Source: Parus major | Taxonomy: Eukaryota; Chordata; Aves; Passeriformes; Paridae | DNA: 64,000 bases | Assembly (NCBI RefSeq): GCF_001522545.3 | Contig: NC_031768.1 | Location: forward strand, 84,006,457-84,070,456 | Reading direction: 5' to 3' | Shown here: positions 24,401-38,046 of the stretch, piece by piece | Layout of the letters: each line of letters opens with the position of its first letter | How positions within the stretch are numbered: position 1 is the first letter of the stretch | Notes under the pieces: model-generated | Told to the model about the DNA's origin: nothing | What the model saw: only the letters and a program-made list of their open reading frames with translations | The model's database searches: none | Translations under genes and position numbers: made by a program

Positions 24401-27400
24401 GTAAGGATTTCCTCTATTATTCCTGAACTCCTAAATATGCCTTGGGGCCAGGTATTAACGCACATACTCAAATTGCATGATGGCTTTGTGGTTTTGGAGA
24501 AAATGCTTGGAGGGGATTGTATTTAGCAACATGCTGAATACTGTTAGACCCTAAATGTTGAGTAAGTATTTTGTAGGCCTTTTAAGTAACTATAACCATA
24601 ATGAGATTCTGCACAGTGCCAAACATGGATTACAAGCTGGAAAATCCTTGCTTTATTTTCTTACTTTGATTTTCCTTTTATTTAGTTGGCTTTTTTTGGT
24701 TTTGTTTGATTTTTTTGTTTGATTTGCTTTCTTCTCTTTCTGGAGCAGAGGTGTAGGAATGATTGAAGAACAGACAGTTCTGTGTGACAGACAGTCCTGC
24801 CGCTGAACACCATCAAAATCACTCAAGCTGGAGTTCAGGCAGAGTACTGGGATTAAGGCTCTGATAAAGTACACTGTAAGCCTTGGTAGTATCAACCACT
24901 GTAACAGGAATCCCTGTTTCTCCTTGCTAACAGAAAGAAGCTGAGATTTCTTAAGAAGAACAAATTTAACTAAGTAGGTCTTTTGACTTCTCTGGAAGTA
25001 AAATGCCCTGTCAATTCAGCTCACAGGCATGGATTGTTGCTGTACAAGGAGGAATGATAGCAGTGGGTTCCTGACAGCACAATGAGTATTCTTCTTCCAC
25101 CCAGTAAATATCTAAATCTGTTTCTGATTCAATACTATTTAATTTTCAGTTTGATTGACCTACTGAATCTGTTCATATACCTAAATTCATTTGGTTATAA
25201 TTTAAAGATTAGTCCATAAAACCAGCACTCAGCTTTCTTCTAACCACAGTGTTCAATGGACTTTTTTCTTTGTAGAAAAAAGCAGGCTCATTCCAAAGCT
25301 GCCATTAATCCCTCTCCCAGCAGAGGCATTGGTGTTGAGTCTCAGCTGTCTGCAATAGTTACCTAAGAGCTATAGGCTGTAATTTGTCTTGGCAGGTTAA
25401 TTAAAAAGTTTAGGTCTTATTAAAGCGAAGTCATTAACATCCCAATATTCCATTTTAGCACTAAAGTTTATCTAATGCAGAAATGGAAACTGCTGTAATA
25501 CTATGGTTTAAATTTAAAACCTGGAAATGTGATGTTCTGTCTTATTTGCAGCTGAGCAACTCTAGAATTAGTGTATTAGCTTATGAAATTCAAGTCTTAC
25601 TCTATAGAATGTGGATTTACTTCCATTTAGTTTACTTTAGTAATTTGACTTTTTACTTACAATAACCACAGAAGCTTAAGATATTCTTCTGAAGGCAGCT
25701 TTTTTTCCTTCTCTAAAAATGTCTTTAGTTTGAAATTTCCCATCACAGGAAAGAAATCAGTAAGGCACTAACAGCAGAAAACACGTTTAAAGCACTGTCA
25801 CTACTTGTTCTTGTTTTCAAAGTGGTGCTTAAGTGTTCTAGCCAGACTTTTCTCTTGGCTTCATTGCACTAATATAGGGAAAAAACAAGAAGAAAAGAAA
25901 GAAAAAAAGCATTCTTGATTTGCCTTTGAGCATCAAGGGAATGGTGTGGGTGAGAAGCATATCAGATTGTCTTCAAGGCAATCTTTGCTCTGCTGTACCT
26001 TCATGACTGCATGATAAGCAGAACAGTCCACCATATGGAGCCCAAGGTGTATTCGATATATCTCCTGCTGACCTTGAATCATTCAGTGTTTCTGAGATTC
26101 AGAAACAAGGAAGTTTTCTTTTGCTGCACAGGTGGGAATCAGTTTATCAGAATCAGAATGATTTCTCAGAATCAGCTGTATATCAACACAAAGCTGTTGT
26201 GTAAAAAAACCTGATTAAGTACAAGCTATGCATTTTGAAACAGACTTAAGTAAAATTTTTAGGTAGGAAAATGCGGTTTCTTGGCTAGAATTTGTCCAGA
26301 AAAGTGCAGCATTTGTATAAGTACCATAAAAACTCTGTAATAGTCTTAACAAGTCAATACCTTTCTTCTCAATCTAGATTTCAACAGCTTATTTATGAAA
26401 AAAAAAAAGAAACAGTCAGGTGTTTTGTGTAACTGTAATGCTTCAGAACCTTTCTAGTGTATTCATGAAGTCTGGCAAGTCATGGTTGCTAGATTGTAAG
26501 TACATAAATACTGTGGTACTGTAGTGTTATTATTTTTTTCACTGCCCAAGTAAAGAGGATAAAGCAACCTGACAGTGCTTTTGAACCAGTGTGTAAAGTT
26601 GCAACACTAAACAAATAAATCAAGTCACACGTGATGGAAGCTTTAGATCTGTCTGTGCAGGGTGAGGAACCTTCAAAGGAGTTGTGTTGACTGTCAGAGG
26701 CAGGCTGCCATTTAATTTGATTCCTGTGGCAAGACCACCTAAAAAAATCTCCCTTTATTATTCCACTAACATAGGGCTTACAGTAAGAGCTAGTTTGAAA
26801 AGTATAGCTGTGATGCAGGAAGAAGTAGGATCCAGTGATCTGAGAAGAGGACCAGCAGCCTGGAACTCCTGAATTCTGATTGATGTGTTAATTCTGCCCC
26901 AGCCTAGGCTCATCCTTCAGCTGCTCACTGTGTAAAACTGAGGAGAGTGACATTTCCCCAGAGATGCTGTGAGGGTGATAGAACTGCTGGGAAAATGAAT
27001 GAAGCATTAATTAATAATCACAGATAGTAGTAGAAAGCACAAAATTGATAATGGTGATCATAATGATAAGTTCATAAAGCCAAACTGTGCAGTCATTGCT
27101 TCAGGCAAACATCCCCTGCGAATGAGGACTCACCAAAATAAATGGCAATAGCTTTTACTTCAGCAATAAACATGTTGGATGGAAAGAGTGCTGATTTTCC
27201 AAGTCTTATCTGCTATGTTTCAACAGACCGAGCTGTTCAGAGCCAGCAAATCATTGCAGGCTCTGTATGACAGTATCAACTGCAATTACTGTGCAGTGCT
27301 TGCCTGGAATGATTTGGCTTCCATTATTATAGTGAAAACTGGAGAAAAATGGAAAAAAGCATCTGTATTCCCAGTTTGATAACACACAGGTAATTTCATA

Positions 27401-30400
27401 AATTGTGAGGCTGTCCATTATACAGCTTTGGAATGTGATAAAGCTATAACTAAATCTATTCAGGAACATTAGCACAGATTTTGAGGGCAGGAGATGGCAA
27501 CTTGGCCTGTTTTCTAAACGGGTGTGGAATCATCATCACTGAGGGGTTAGGTGTTAAAATGTGTGCCTGTTACATGCACTGAATGTAAACCTGGGGAGAA
27601 TACAGCCTTGTAATACCTGTCAGAGCTTATACTTCTGAATAATACAGGAAATTCAGGTGGAGGGAAAAAGATTATTCTCGAAAAGTTTTCAGCTTTTAAT
27701 AGCATTTTTTTTTCCATTCTTCTGAATTACAATTCATTACATTATAAAGGAATGGACAGTCAAGATTTCTTACTAATAAATTAATCTTTTTGTACATTAC
27801 ATTGGTGGCACTTTCTGAAATTTCTAATAGAAGCACTTCTTTGAGAAGTACCTTGTGGATTCACAATCTGCCACTATCTGCCTGATAGTGGTAATTTATT
27901 TGGAGCAATCTTGTCTAGTGAAGCAAAATAGTAGGCTGAGGAATCAGGTGGAATCAGCACATCTGAAACAGAGATCTTGGCCAAAAGTCTGCTCAGTAGA
28001 AGCAAGAAACATCTGAGAACCTGAAGAGAGCATCTGTGGAGTGAAAGTGTCTTCCAGCAGCTGTTACTGCTGAGCTCTGACAGTCTCAACTGCGCAGGGC
28101 CATTGAGAAATCAAAAGGAAAAGCAAAGTCAATTGTCTGTGAGAGGAGAGCATTGCTGTTCACCAGCGTGTCACCCAGCAAGCAATAGGAAACACATGTA
28201 GAATACCCGGGATGGGATGCAAGGTTTTATCTCATTCCTATCTTCTACATGAGACAATGCTTAAGTTAAGAAAAAGACAATCCTTTCTGCCCCCTCTACC
28301 ATCTGTAAAAAACCCTGCTGTAAGTAGTTTCCTCCACTGAAGTGCAAGATGAGCTCCAGTGTGATTTATAAGGGGCTGCCAGCACATGCAACACTTAGCA
28401 ATACACACCAAAAGGCACATGCCCTTCCTGGAATAGCCCAGAATGTAACCTGCCCCATGCAGTCCCTAGGATAGCAGTTCACACTCAGGAATTGTACCAG
28501 CAGAGGAACACTTCACATTAGGACTAAGCTCAGAGACAAGAAATTACAGGGCACAGAGGGACTGGGGACCCTCCTTGTGTAAGAGATGACAAGAATGGCT
28601 TCCTTAGCATTGTTTGAAAGTGCCTTTGCATTTAGCATGCTCTTAGCAAAGGGAAAAGGAAGTAGCTCAGATTTGCTTCCCTTGCTTTTGCTGTTTATGT
28701 GTAAGCTAACTTAAATGCTAGCAATTTCCACTTCAGAGAGGATACAGAAGTGTGATCCACTTAGAGTCTCAAAGCCATTTGTGTTATTTACACTTGCTTT
28801 GCTAATGCCTGGAAAAATCTAAATTGGTTTCATGTAAATATTGAAGAGTCAGGCTACTGTGCAGAGTAACGTGGAATGTGATCTGTTCTGGATTGCACTT
28901 TCCTTTTAGCTCCTTAATGCCTCAGTTACTCGACTTAAAAGTCCCCCATGTACTATTAGATCTTCAGGACTCTGAAGGAGGAAAAGTGGTTTTAATGTCC
29001 CAGCTACCCTTTTCTGAACTTCTCCTTAGGCTAGAGGCTGAAAGTTTAGCAAGTACTTTGCTGAATTAGAATTCCTTAACTGCTAATGAGACTCCAGCTG
29101 CTCCATGGAAGAATTCAGTTCTCCCCTATTGCATGAGTATGATCATCCTAGCCCTTCTGTTTCAGAGAGGGACACAGAGCACTTCCACCTTGTGGTAAAC
29201 CTCTGCAGATAATTAATTAGTAACCCATTCCTGCCCACACTCACAACTCTTTTTTGGCTCTGTACAGAAAAAGGAAGAGAGCAACATAGGAGAACTGTGC
29301 TAGGAAGGAAAATCACCTTATTTTTGATGTTATAGATCTCTCTGTTACAAAATAACAGCAGAGCTTTGCAGGCTCTGCAAATAGTTTTTTTGACTTTGGC
29401 TGTGTGTGCCCCTCTACAAGCAGACATCTGATGCTCTGTCAGATGGGCAGTGCTTTTTTTGATTACTCTCTTGTTGCTGCCAACCCTTTTTTTGATGCTT
29501 TGTTTCCTGCTTTCTACTCTTACCTAGCTTCTCTGAGTGTGGCCAAGCTCATAGGTCTCAGGTAGTATTTAGAAAAGATACAGTCACTCAATTCATGTAG
29601 AAAGTAAAAATGCATTTATGAGTCCCTTTCAGGCTGTGTAAGGTTTTTCTTTCCTTGTGTATTTGATCTCATGAATGACATTCTGTTGACAGGCCTGCTT
29701 GGCTGAAAATGCTTATCCTCAGAGCAGGTTGAGATTATGCTACAGTACTGCAAAATGTCTTCCTCTAAACATCCAGCTGGCCACAGAAAGTGAGGTCCTC
29801 TGTGAGAATTGAACTAGTCCATACAGAAGGTTGGCAAGAAGACAGGATATTGCCCTCACCATCCTAGCCAAATCCAGCTCAGTCTGATACGTTCGGTATC
29901 ACAAGGCGAGACAGAAACGTGGGACGAACTCCCTCTCCCTGAGCTTTGTGAGCTGCAAGAATTCCCCACTCCAAGCAGGTGTCATAGCATGCTTGGTGAG
30001 ACTTCACTTTCATCCAGCCCTTGTGGAAATCTAGTCTGTTCTTTTTATAGGGCTTAATAAAAAGCAAACATGGTCTGAGCCTGGATTTGGAAATGGAAGA
30101 AGGGCTGTGCAGCGGTGAAACTTCTCATGTTAGTTTGCACTCCTCATATCCAGAGTTTGTTTGCTATTCTCAGTAAAACATTGATGATGATTTTGGATAG
30201 ATGGTGACACAGCCTTTAAAACTTTAGCAGCTGGAAGTCAGCAGCAGCTTTATCAGTGGTCCCTAAATCTTCTCATGTTTTTTCCTCAAAACTGATGAAC
30301 AGCCTCTTTTCCCAGTGAAGTGTGCCAAGAGGGTGAGCATGTTCCAGTGCTGGAGTTTATCTCTGTGTCTGCCTTTTCAGACAACTCCTAACAGATCAGA

Positions 30401-31378
30401 CATTCCTCCTGGTTCTTAAAGCCCTTTCAGCTTCAGTCAGTAATGTTTGTACGTGATCCTATGGTACACTGCTCCCTAAATGTTAACTGCAGCTTTCTGC
30501 CTGCTGCTGCTTAGATCTATAGCACTTCCAAGGAACAGGAAGTCAGGCCAGTTGTTTCAAATCTAGATGTTACTTCTAATGACCTTTTTTCTCTCTGCAA
30601 GTGTCTAAAACAATTCTTGCATAGTAACCCAGCTTCCCAAGCCATAATGGCAGGAAAAATTATTATTTCAGAATTTTTCTATTGAAGACGGAAGGCATCT
30701 CTAATAAAGAGGAAATTAGGACATGTCTCAAAGATAATTAAATAATAAGAAGCCTGTAAAGGTCAGATGCTTGGCTGTGAAAACTTCCATGGCTGCTCTT
30801 TCTGTGTAGAGTGTATCTCTTCACTGACGATCGATGAATAAAAGCTAGCAGTAGAAAATCAAAATGTGTAAAGCTAGCTTAAAGCAGAGATGCAATAATT
30901 TATTTAATGTTAGATTTGAACTTTATTTTTTTTTAATTTTGACTTCTATATGTACACACCTCTATCAGTAGATCTTACAAGTGGCTTGGGTGGGGAAAAT
31001 AGAAAAATGGACAAATACTTTCATTTATATTGTTGTATGAAAGAAATTAGGCCATGCTTCTAAAGACTTCTTGGATGCCCATAAGTATTTGTCTCAGTAG
31101 AAGTTAGATTGTCTGAATGTCTTTCATGTTCCTGATTTTGTCTGTTTTTAATCATGCTTTAAAGTGGTATGAAAATGAAGGTAGATTTATCCTTTTGAAA
31201 AGCTTTGCCTACATCTGTACTTACGTGGACTGGTAGCATTGAACTTGGATGTCCATGTGCTGTGTTCTGGCAGGCAAGTTCTCTTGGTCTGACAGAGCTT
31301 GTACAAAAGGTTTATTGACTGGGGGAATTACTTTAGTTTTAGGGTCAAGAAAAGGTTTATTTATTGCTGAAGTTAAAC

Positions 31379-31456
<78 letters not shown>

Positions 31457-31702
31457 NNNNNNNNNNNNNNNNNNNNNNNNNNNNNNNNNNNNNNNNNNNN
31501 NNNNNNNNNNNNNNNNNNNNNNNNNNNNNNNNNNNNNNNNNNNNNNNNNNNNNNNNNNNNNNNNNNNNNNNNNNNNNNNNNNNNNNNNNNNNNNNNNNNN
31601 NNNNNNNNNNNNNNNNNNNNNNNNNNNNNNNNNNNNNNNNNNNNNNNNNNNNNNNNNNNNNNNNNNNNNNNNNNNNNNNNNTCTCTCTCTCTCTCTCTCT
31701 CT
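31379..31702 (+). repeat. (CTTT)n / (TC)n microsatellite interrupted by an assembly gap
   Basis: CTTT is repeated without error for 78 bp (31379-31456), then 225 Ns (31457-31681) follow, then a (TC)n run to about 31702 that grades into TTTC and 'gttatttctgttatttctgt' repeats up to about 31760. One strand is all pyrimidine, so the array is a homopurine/homopyrimidine mirror repeat. The gap lies wholly inside it, so the true length is unknown. The long ORFs crossing here (with X residues) are artefacts. Confidence 0.97.
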
Positions 31703-32374
31703 TTCTTTCTGTTATTTATGTTATTTCTGTTATTTCTTCCTTTCTGTTATTTCTGTCCCTCTGTTTTTCTGTTCACTTTTTTTCAGAACAGCAGAATTCT
31801 GCCTTAATAACATGGCATGTAAGTGCTGTCTGAGGGGTTCTGGAGAAATGTGTAAAACGGTGCATATGGTTTTCGTTTTTACACTTTTGTATATAGCTCT
31901 TTCCACGCAGCCCAGACTGCGGGCTAATGTAAGCACAGCTTGTTTTATTCCTGTGTCGTATTACCAAGCTCCTAGAGCAGCTTTGTGCATGCTTTTCTTT
32001 CCATGAATGCTCCCCTGCTACAGCACAGAAATAAGGTTGTGGGAGTTACTCATCCGTTTTGGCAAACAAAAGGAAAACTCTTTCTGTGCTAGAACAACAG
32101 ACACTTTAAAGCCTCACTTTTCCAAAGGCTGTATTCACGTGTATATACTTGCATGCAAGACCACAAAAGAACAGAAGCCAACAACATCAGCACCTCAGGA
32201 GTCACTGGACCAATCTTCATTTTGCACAGGGGCCGAGCAGATGAGAAGGACACAGTCTGTGCAGTCACTCCTGGCATATGTTGACTTTTTAAATGATAAC
32301 AGCTGGTCTGTGTATTAGATGTGTGACTGCTTTCTTTTGCTGAAACAAACAGTGCTACAACAGTCTCAGAAAAA

Positions 32375-32421
32375 GATAGATTATCTTAAACTGATTTAGA
32401 TAGATTATCTTAAACTGATTT
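32375..32421 (+). repeat. 24 bp perfect tandem duplication (two copies)
   Basis: The 23 bases at 32375-32397 (beginning gatagattatcttaaac) recur exactly at 32399-32421, giving a period of 24. There are only two copies and no divergence, so this is a recent local duplication. It sits just left of a GC-richer stretch (32420-32700) that I cannot assign. Confidence 0.95.
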
Positions 32422-34991
32422 CTAGACAGCTTGCCGGAGGCTCTGAGAAGAAGCAAGATTTGACCACATTTGTGCAGTGAGTCTGCAAGTGACAGGAATG
32501 GAGCCGTAAGAACTGGTTTTTGTCTGGCCCTGAGAGCAGACCACCAAGAGTTCAGTGCAGCTGCATGAGCACCGGACTTTGGTGGCACCTGAGATGCCCC
32601 AGAGAACTGGGGGCATCTCTACAGGGCGGCAAGGCTGACACAGAACCTGGAGGGGAGTCAGGCTCTTGTGTAAACCAGGCATCCTGCTTGAGAGCATATC
32701 CCTAGCACCAGGCACTTACCTAACTGAACTTCACATAACAGTGTGATATGATTCCAGCCATTACATCCTTAGTTATCAGGCTGGATATATTAACTAAAGA
32801 CTTGGTATAAAATGAAATGCATTTTTTTATGCACCCAAAATTGTAACATTGCCAAGTTTTTATGGCATTTGTTTGACCAAAAGAGATTACATTTGTAGTT
32901 CTCTGTGTATGCAAGAGTGGTTTGCTTTTTTCCTCCTGTAATACACCAACTTAAAGCATCATTTAAAGTGAAACTCAAGGCCAGATTTAGCCTTGCCCTG
33001 AGCTATGACAGCAGAAAATGTAATGTACTGAACGTGAAGTAACTTCCCCCTTGCTAGTGCAGCTCCAGAAGTTGAACCCTGAAGGCTGAATAATTGTTGT
33101 TTCCTGTATTAGTTTGTAACAATTTATGAGAGTGGGAAGGAACAAAAAAAAAAAATTCTTTGCAATCCCCTGGGCAAATAGGGGATGTGAGAGTTTCATA
33201 TACTGGAGTGAAATTCAGGTTTAAAAATATTCCAACTGCAAAAAAGGGAATCTAGGAAGAAAATAACTGTTCACAGTGTGTCTTTCTAGATCTCCACAGC
33301 CATGTCATAGTCATGTTACAAGTATGGATTAAAGTCTTATTATGCTTGGAAGCTGCATTGTAGAAGGAAAAAGAAGAAGGCTTCAGTCCAACAGCTAGTC
33401 TTTGTTTAAAATCATTCACTGATTTATTTTTTTTCCTCAGCTGACTTCCAACCTGTGATCACATTTCAAGTGCTTTGGAACAGAGGGTGTTTTCAGATAG
33501 CCAATGTATGATTCCTTAAGAAATGTATTTCAAAACTCTTTTGTGCTTTTAGTATTGCTCATGTTGTAAGGAAAGAGAACAGTGTGCCCTGTTTGGCCCT
33601 ATGGACAGCAGAAATATATTAGCAGGGTTTCCTAAAAGTTGGTGAAGTCAAGGGAGATTTTACCATCAAGTTAAATGGTCATATGCATCGACCAGTGCCC
33701 AAGTGCTTTTCAAATCCCATTACACTTTATGCTTCCAACCATCTGAGAGCTTCAGATTATAAGGCATTCTGCACTGGAAAGATTTATTCTTAATAAGGAA
33801 GCAGTAAGAGAAAGGAATGAATCAGGGAGATAAAGATAAAGCTCTCTCTCAAAGGGCAATCCAAGTTCAGACCAAATGTGGCAAAGGTTTCTGAAATGAT
33901 CAGGTTTGTTCTATTCTTTATTTACTCCCCAAACTATTCCCACTTGGTCCCTTTTTCTGTAGAACAGAAGTTCAAAATAGGACAGAAAAAAGCTGACTCT
34001 TTACTATTTCCAGCTGGGCCTGGAGTCAAATGTGCTTGAAATAGTGTGAGAAAGACTGATATGATTGTGGTGAGAGCCATTTGAGTACCTGGATAGACAT
34101 CTCAAACCAGGCCTAAAAGCCAAAGTACAGACAGCTCAAGGGAAAATATGCTCACATGATGTACTGTGATATTTGGCAAAATCAGCAGCTCTTGATTTCA
34201 ATAAGCGACCCAACTGCCCCTGAGCACCAAACCTGTGCTTCATCATCACCTTGTAAAATGGCCCAGCCTGTAGAGTCACTGCTGGCAGGGACAGGTGTCT
34301 GTTGTTAGTAGCCTCATGGAGATGGGGGTGTATCTGTACTTGCAAATTGCTTTTTTAATACATCCTTACAGAAAAATAGGAGGGAGAAAAACATGCAATT
34401 CACTATTGTGCTCCTTCTCTCTCACTTTCCAGATTCAGGAGCAATTTGAAGAGTTGTTTAAAGAGCTGCCCGCTTGTTGCACTTTTCCTAATTTAGCATC
34501 CTTATACCTGCATGACAATTAGAGTTCCACTGGCATGTGAGAGTAAAACAGGGTTATATGCATGTGTCCTTAATTAAAACAGACCTCCCAGCCTTAGGAA
34601 AAAGAAATCAAGATCTGGCACAACATCAACTGGCATTAGCAGTATCAGCATCGCACTAGGTACCCTACAGAAGAGGAAACTGTGAAAGAGCACTCAAAAA
34701 TAATGACTGAGTTTCCATGATGCTGTCAAGACTTTCACATCCCAGGCTGCCAGGTGTGGATTACTTGAGCTAGAAGTATAAAAGCTGTATAAAACACAAA
34801 TGAAGCAGAAAAATTGAAATCTCAGCAGGTGATGATGTACTAAAAGAAGAAATCAGTCCTTTAAGACTTCGTCTGGGGAAAGAAGAGGAGGAGCAAGAGA
34901 ATACCAAACCCAGCATTTCTACATTCCCTTTGTTTCCAGGGTATTTTCTTTCCCCTTACCTTTTTTTTACATTTTTTTACCTTTATTTACC

Positions 34992-35008
34992 TTTTTTTTT
35001 TTTTTTTT
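34992..35008 (+). repeat. Poly-T tract
   Basis: A 17-base T run preceded by repeats of 'tttacctttatttacc'. No target-site duplication or element body is visible beside it, so I treat it as low-complexity sequence. Confidence 0.85.
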
Positions 35009-35620
35009 GCTCATAGTGTTAAATCTGATGCTTGATGACATCTGAAACTTGTTTTATCCCCTCTCACCTCCACGTCTGCCTTGGCATTGTTATCACAATT
35101 ACAAGGGCAGGTGACAGTTCTCTAGGCTTAGAATCCAACCTCTCCTGCAGTGAAATTCAATCAAGTAGCATCATTTCTTTGAAAAATAAACAAGACTGCA
35201 AGCTCTGCAGCTGGGAAGTAAATTAAATGTGTTCACAGAGCTTCAGAATCCTCTTTGCCTTTCATGTTCTACCGCTTGACTTCCTATTAAAATTATTGCT
35301 AGCGTAGTCGGAGGAGTGACAAGGAGTATTTTTGTGAAAGAGAGATGTTATTGCAATGAGCTTGTAGGCGTCAGTTTTATCCTGGACAGACAGATCTAGG
35401 AAAAATAATATGTGGCTTTCTAAGGTTGCTCTAGTGCATCAGCAAAGAGTAAGGTGAAGTTATATGGTTTTCCTTCACTCTCCCAAGCAATGTAATTCAA
35501 TGTACAGTGAGAGGAATGCTGGGCACTCCTCATAGCCCTTTTGCACTGATGTGGCTGACAGAGGATTTCAAGGTCAAATATGAACCATGGAATCTACCTG
35601 CTTGCTGCCTTGCTCCGTGT

Positions 35621-35640
35621 CCCCTCCCTCCCTCCCTCCC
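35621..35640 (-). repeat. CCCT repeat; G-quadruplex motif on the minus strand
   Basis: On the + strand the C runs are 4, 3, 3, 3 and 3, separated by single T bases. The minus strand therefore has five G-runs with single-A loops, fitting G3+N1-7 with the shortest possible loops, a pattern known to form stable parallel quadruplexes. Because TENM4 is read from the + strand, the G-rich strand is the template. GGGAGGG also fits MAZ-type zinc-finger sites. Confidence 0.85.
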
Positions 35641-35953
35641 AGCAAAACATTTTCATTAGTGAGGGGAGCACAATTAGGCAGAAAATAGATCAGTGGACAG
35701 TTAGGAAAAAATATCTCTGTGTGACAATAAATATATGTATTTTTTTCATACAGTAAAAAATTATATTCTAATTATTTGGTTTACCTCCTTTTTTAGTTTA
35801 CTTACTATTTTTGAATTAATGCAGCTTTGTATAGAGATAGTTCACATTTCTTAGCAATAGGTAAAACCTTTTATTGTGGCAATTAGTACATATGCAATAT
35901 CTTTGTGGGCTGGTAGATGAGAAGCTGTGGAAATTTATTTTAGGTTGATCAAC

Positions 35954-35982
35954 TACATATATCTTCTCTGAAGATATATGTA
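35954..35982. repeat. Perfect 13 bp inverted repeat with a 3-base loop
   Basis: tacatatatcttc at 35954-35966 and its exact reverse complement at 35970-35982 are split by 'tct'. The RNA would fold into a short AU-rich hairpin. The stem is too short for a canonical microRNA precursor. It may be chance in AT-rich sequence. Confidence 0.85.
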
Positions 35983-37609
35983 TAGCACTGAACAAAAGAT
36001 TTTGAGGCCATTTCTTACGCAGTGGTGGAGTAGACTACTAGTTGAAGGTACCAGACAGGATACTTAAAAATACCCTGCTCTTTTCTTTGCATCTCATTTC
36101 TAATAAGGAATATTTTCATTGGTACAATTTTTTTATGTTCCTTGAACCTTCATTCAAGTGCTGAAATTAACATTGATTCATTAAACTCTATTTGTCCTGC
36201 TGGATTGCTATTCCTACATGTTTCTGACACCAAACACTGCCACCTCCAGAGCAACTTTTTTAGGTTATCAAATGAAACAGTTACATTTGAATTCATACAG
36301 CCACACCACACTGAATGGCATTTAATCAGTTCTTAGAAAGCAGTCCTGGTGCTTATAAACTCCCAAAAAGCTACTGCCTTCAGTTGCCAGCTAGATAACT
36401 ATTTTTTCTTTGCCAATAGATAGTTGCCTCTAAATGCCTAGGGAATGATGATGCTTGGTGGCAAGTGCAGGCTATAAAATATTTATCTTTAACACACAAT
36501 TGTGTTACTGCAGCCTCTAATAGGATTTGGTGTCAGGCAAACATCTGCCTTGGCCTCTGGCCCAAAGATAGGGAAACAAGCTATTAAGTTGAATGTTGCA
36601 TAGTAAATAAATAAGGCGGAAATACTGTTAAAAGTAGCTGTACTGCTGACCAGCAAACATGGTGAGTATATAAAAAAGAAGTCCATCAAGGGTCTTGCAA
36701 TTTGTCTACCTTCTTAATATGTTTATTGTGTTGCATCTGGATAAAGGTAATTCATGTCAGTAGTTGTGAGCCAGGCCGACAGATTTTTATAGAGTTCACC
36801 ACAGTAGAATTGGCTTTCATGGGGCTTTTTGTCAGCAGCGAAGTGGTCCCCTGAGCAGACCATTAGCCTTGGGAGCTTTGTTGCTGTCACATGAGTCAAT
36901 TTATAATATGAAGCAAATGCTGTGTTGTATTTGTACATGCCTCAGATTAACAACCTAAAAAAATGGGAATGGTAACAATTAGCAATTTCATATTGAACTC
37001 AATGATACCCTTAAATAAGATAGTGTAGTGTGAAGTCTTATTTTGGGTATGGGCTGGATCATGCCAGTTTATGGCTTGTCTCAGAGTAAAGGGTGATAAC
37101 AGTGGGAAAACTAGCAATGGAATAAAGATTTTGACCAAGTTTCCCTCAAAATCTGCCAGCTGTGAGTTTCCTTGTACTTAAAAACATCCCCTGAAATAAA
37201 TGACAAAAATAGAGGATCAATGTTATTTTATGCAATATGTTGAATTATAGCTGCTGGGGATACTTAGGGTATTTTTATTTGTTTCTTTCTTTGCTTTGAT
37301 AATTAAAGCTCATGAGCAGAAAGGACCTTAAAGAGTCTTTCAGAAGAGGAGTTTTGCTCTTGGAGAAGTCTAGGCTTTCACATTTAATGGATGTTTTCCA
37401 TTTCTTATTTTTATGAATTCAGAAAGAGTTTTGTACATCCTCCTTTTCTTGGCTGAGGTAGGCTGTCCTAGGCTAGGGAGTACCTGCTCTGTCAGACAGT
37501 GCATTTCCATACCATTCTCCAAAATGAGAGACTGTGGATCTGAAGACCAAGTGTCTCATTATGTCATTTAGACTTTCTCTCAAAGAACTATGAGGATATT
37601 TATATGGAA

Positions 37610-38046
37610 AACTGTGAAGATGCTCAGAGCACTTGAGCACCTATCCTGTGGAGCCAGGCTGAATGAGTTGGGGTTGCTCAGCCTGAAGAGAAGATGCCAA
37701 AGATACCTTACAGCTCTTCCAGCCCAAGGGGGCTACAAGAGAACTGGAGCGGGAACTTTGTACAAGGGCATGGAGTGATAGGACAAGGAGGAATGGCTTT
37801 AAACTGACAAGTGAGCAGGTTTAGATTAGATATTAGGAAGAAATTCCTCACTGTGTGATGAGGCACTGGCACAGCCTGCCCAGAGAAACCGTGGCTGATG
37901 CATCCCTGGAGGTGTTCAAGGCCAGTTTGGGTGGGCTGTGGAGCAACTTGGTCTAGTGAAAGGTGTCTTTGCTCATGGCAGGGGGATTGCAACCAGGTGA
38001 TCTTTAACATCCAATCAAAACCATCTAGTGATTCTGTGATTCCATA
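37610..38046 (+). mobile_element. CR1 LINE, 3' fragment
   Basis: Diagnostic pieces are 'gagccaggctgaatgagttg', 'gggttgctcagcctgaagag', 'gtttagattagatattagga', 'gatgaggcactggcacagcc', 'gaggtgttcaaggccagttt' and the ending 'tagtgattctgtgattccat'. About 440 bp of a sense-oriented CR1, 5'-truncated and non-coding. It is of the same subfamily type as the copies near 10312 and 59950. Confidence 0.92.

Noticed and set aside
31249..31833. ORFs of 147-194 codons across the N gap
   Set aside because: They consist of the CTTT repeat, unknown residues and the TC repeat, so they are artefacts of the gap.
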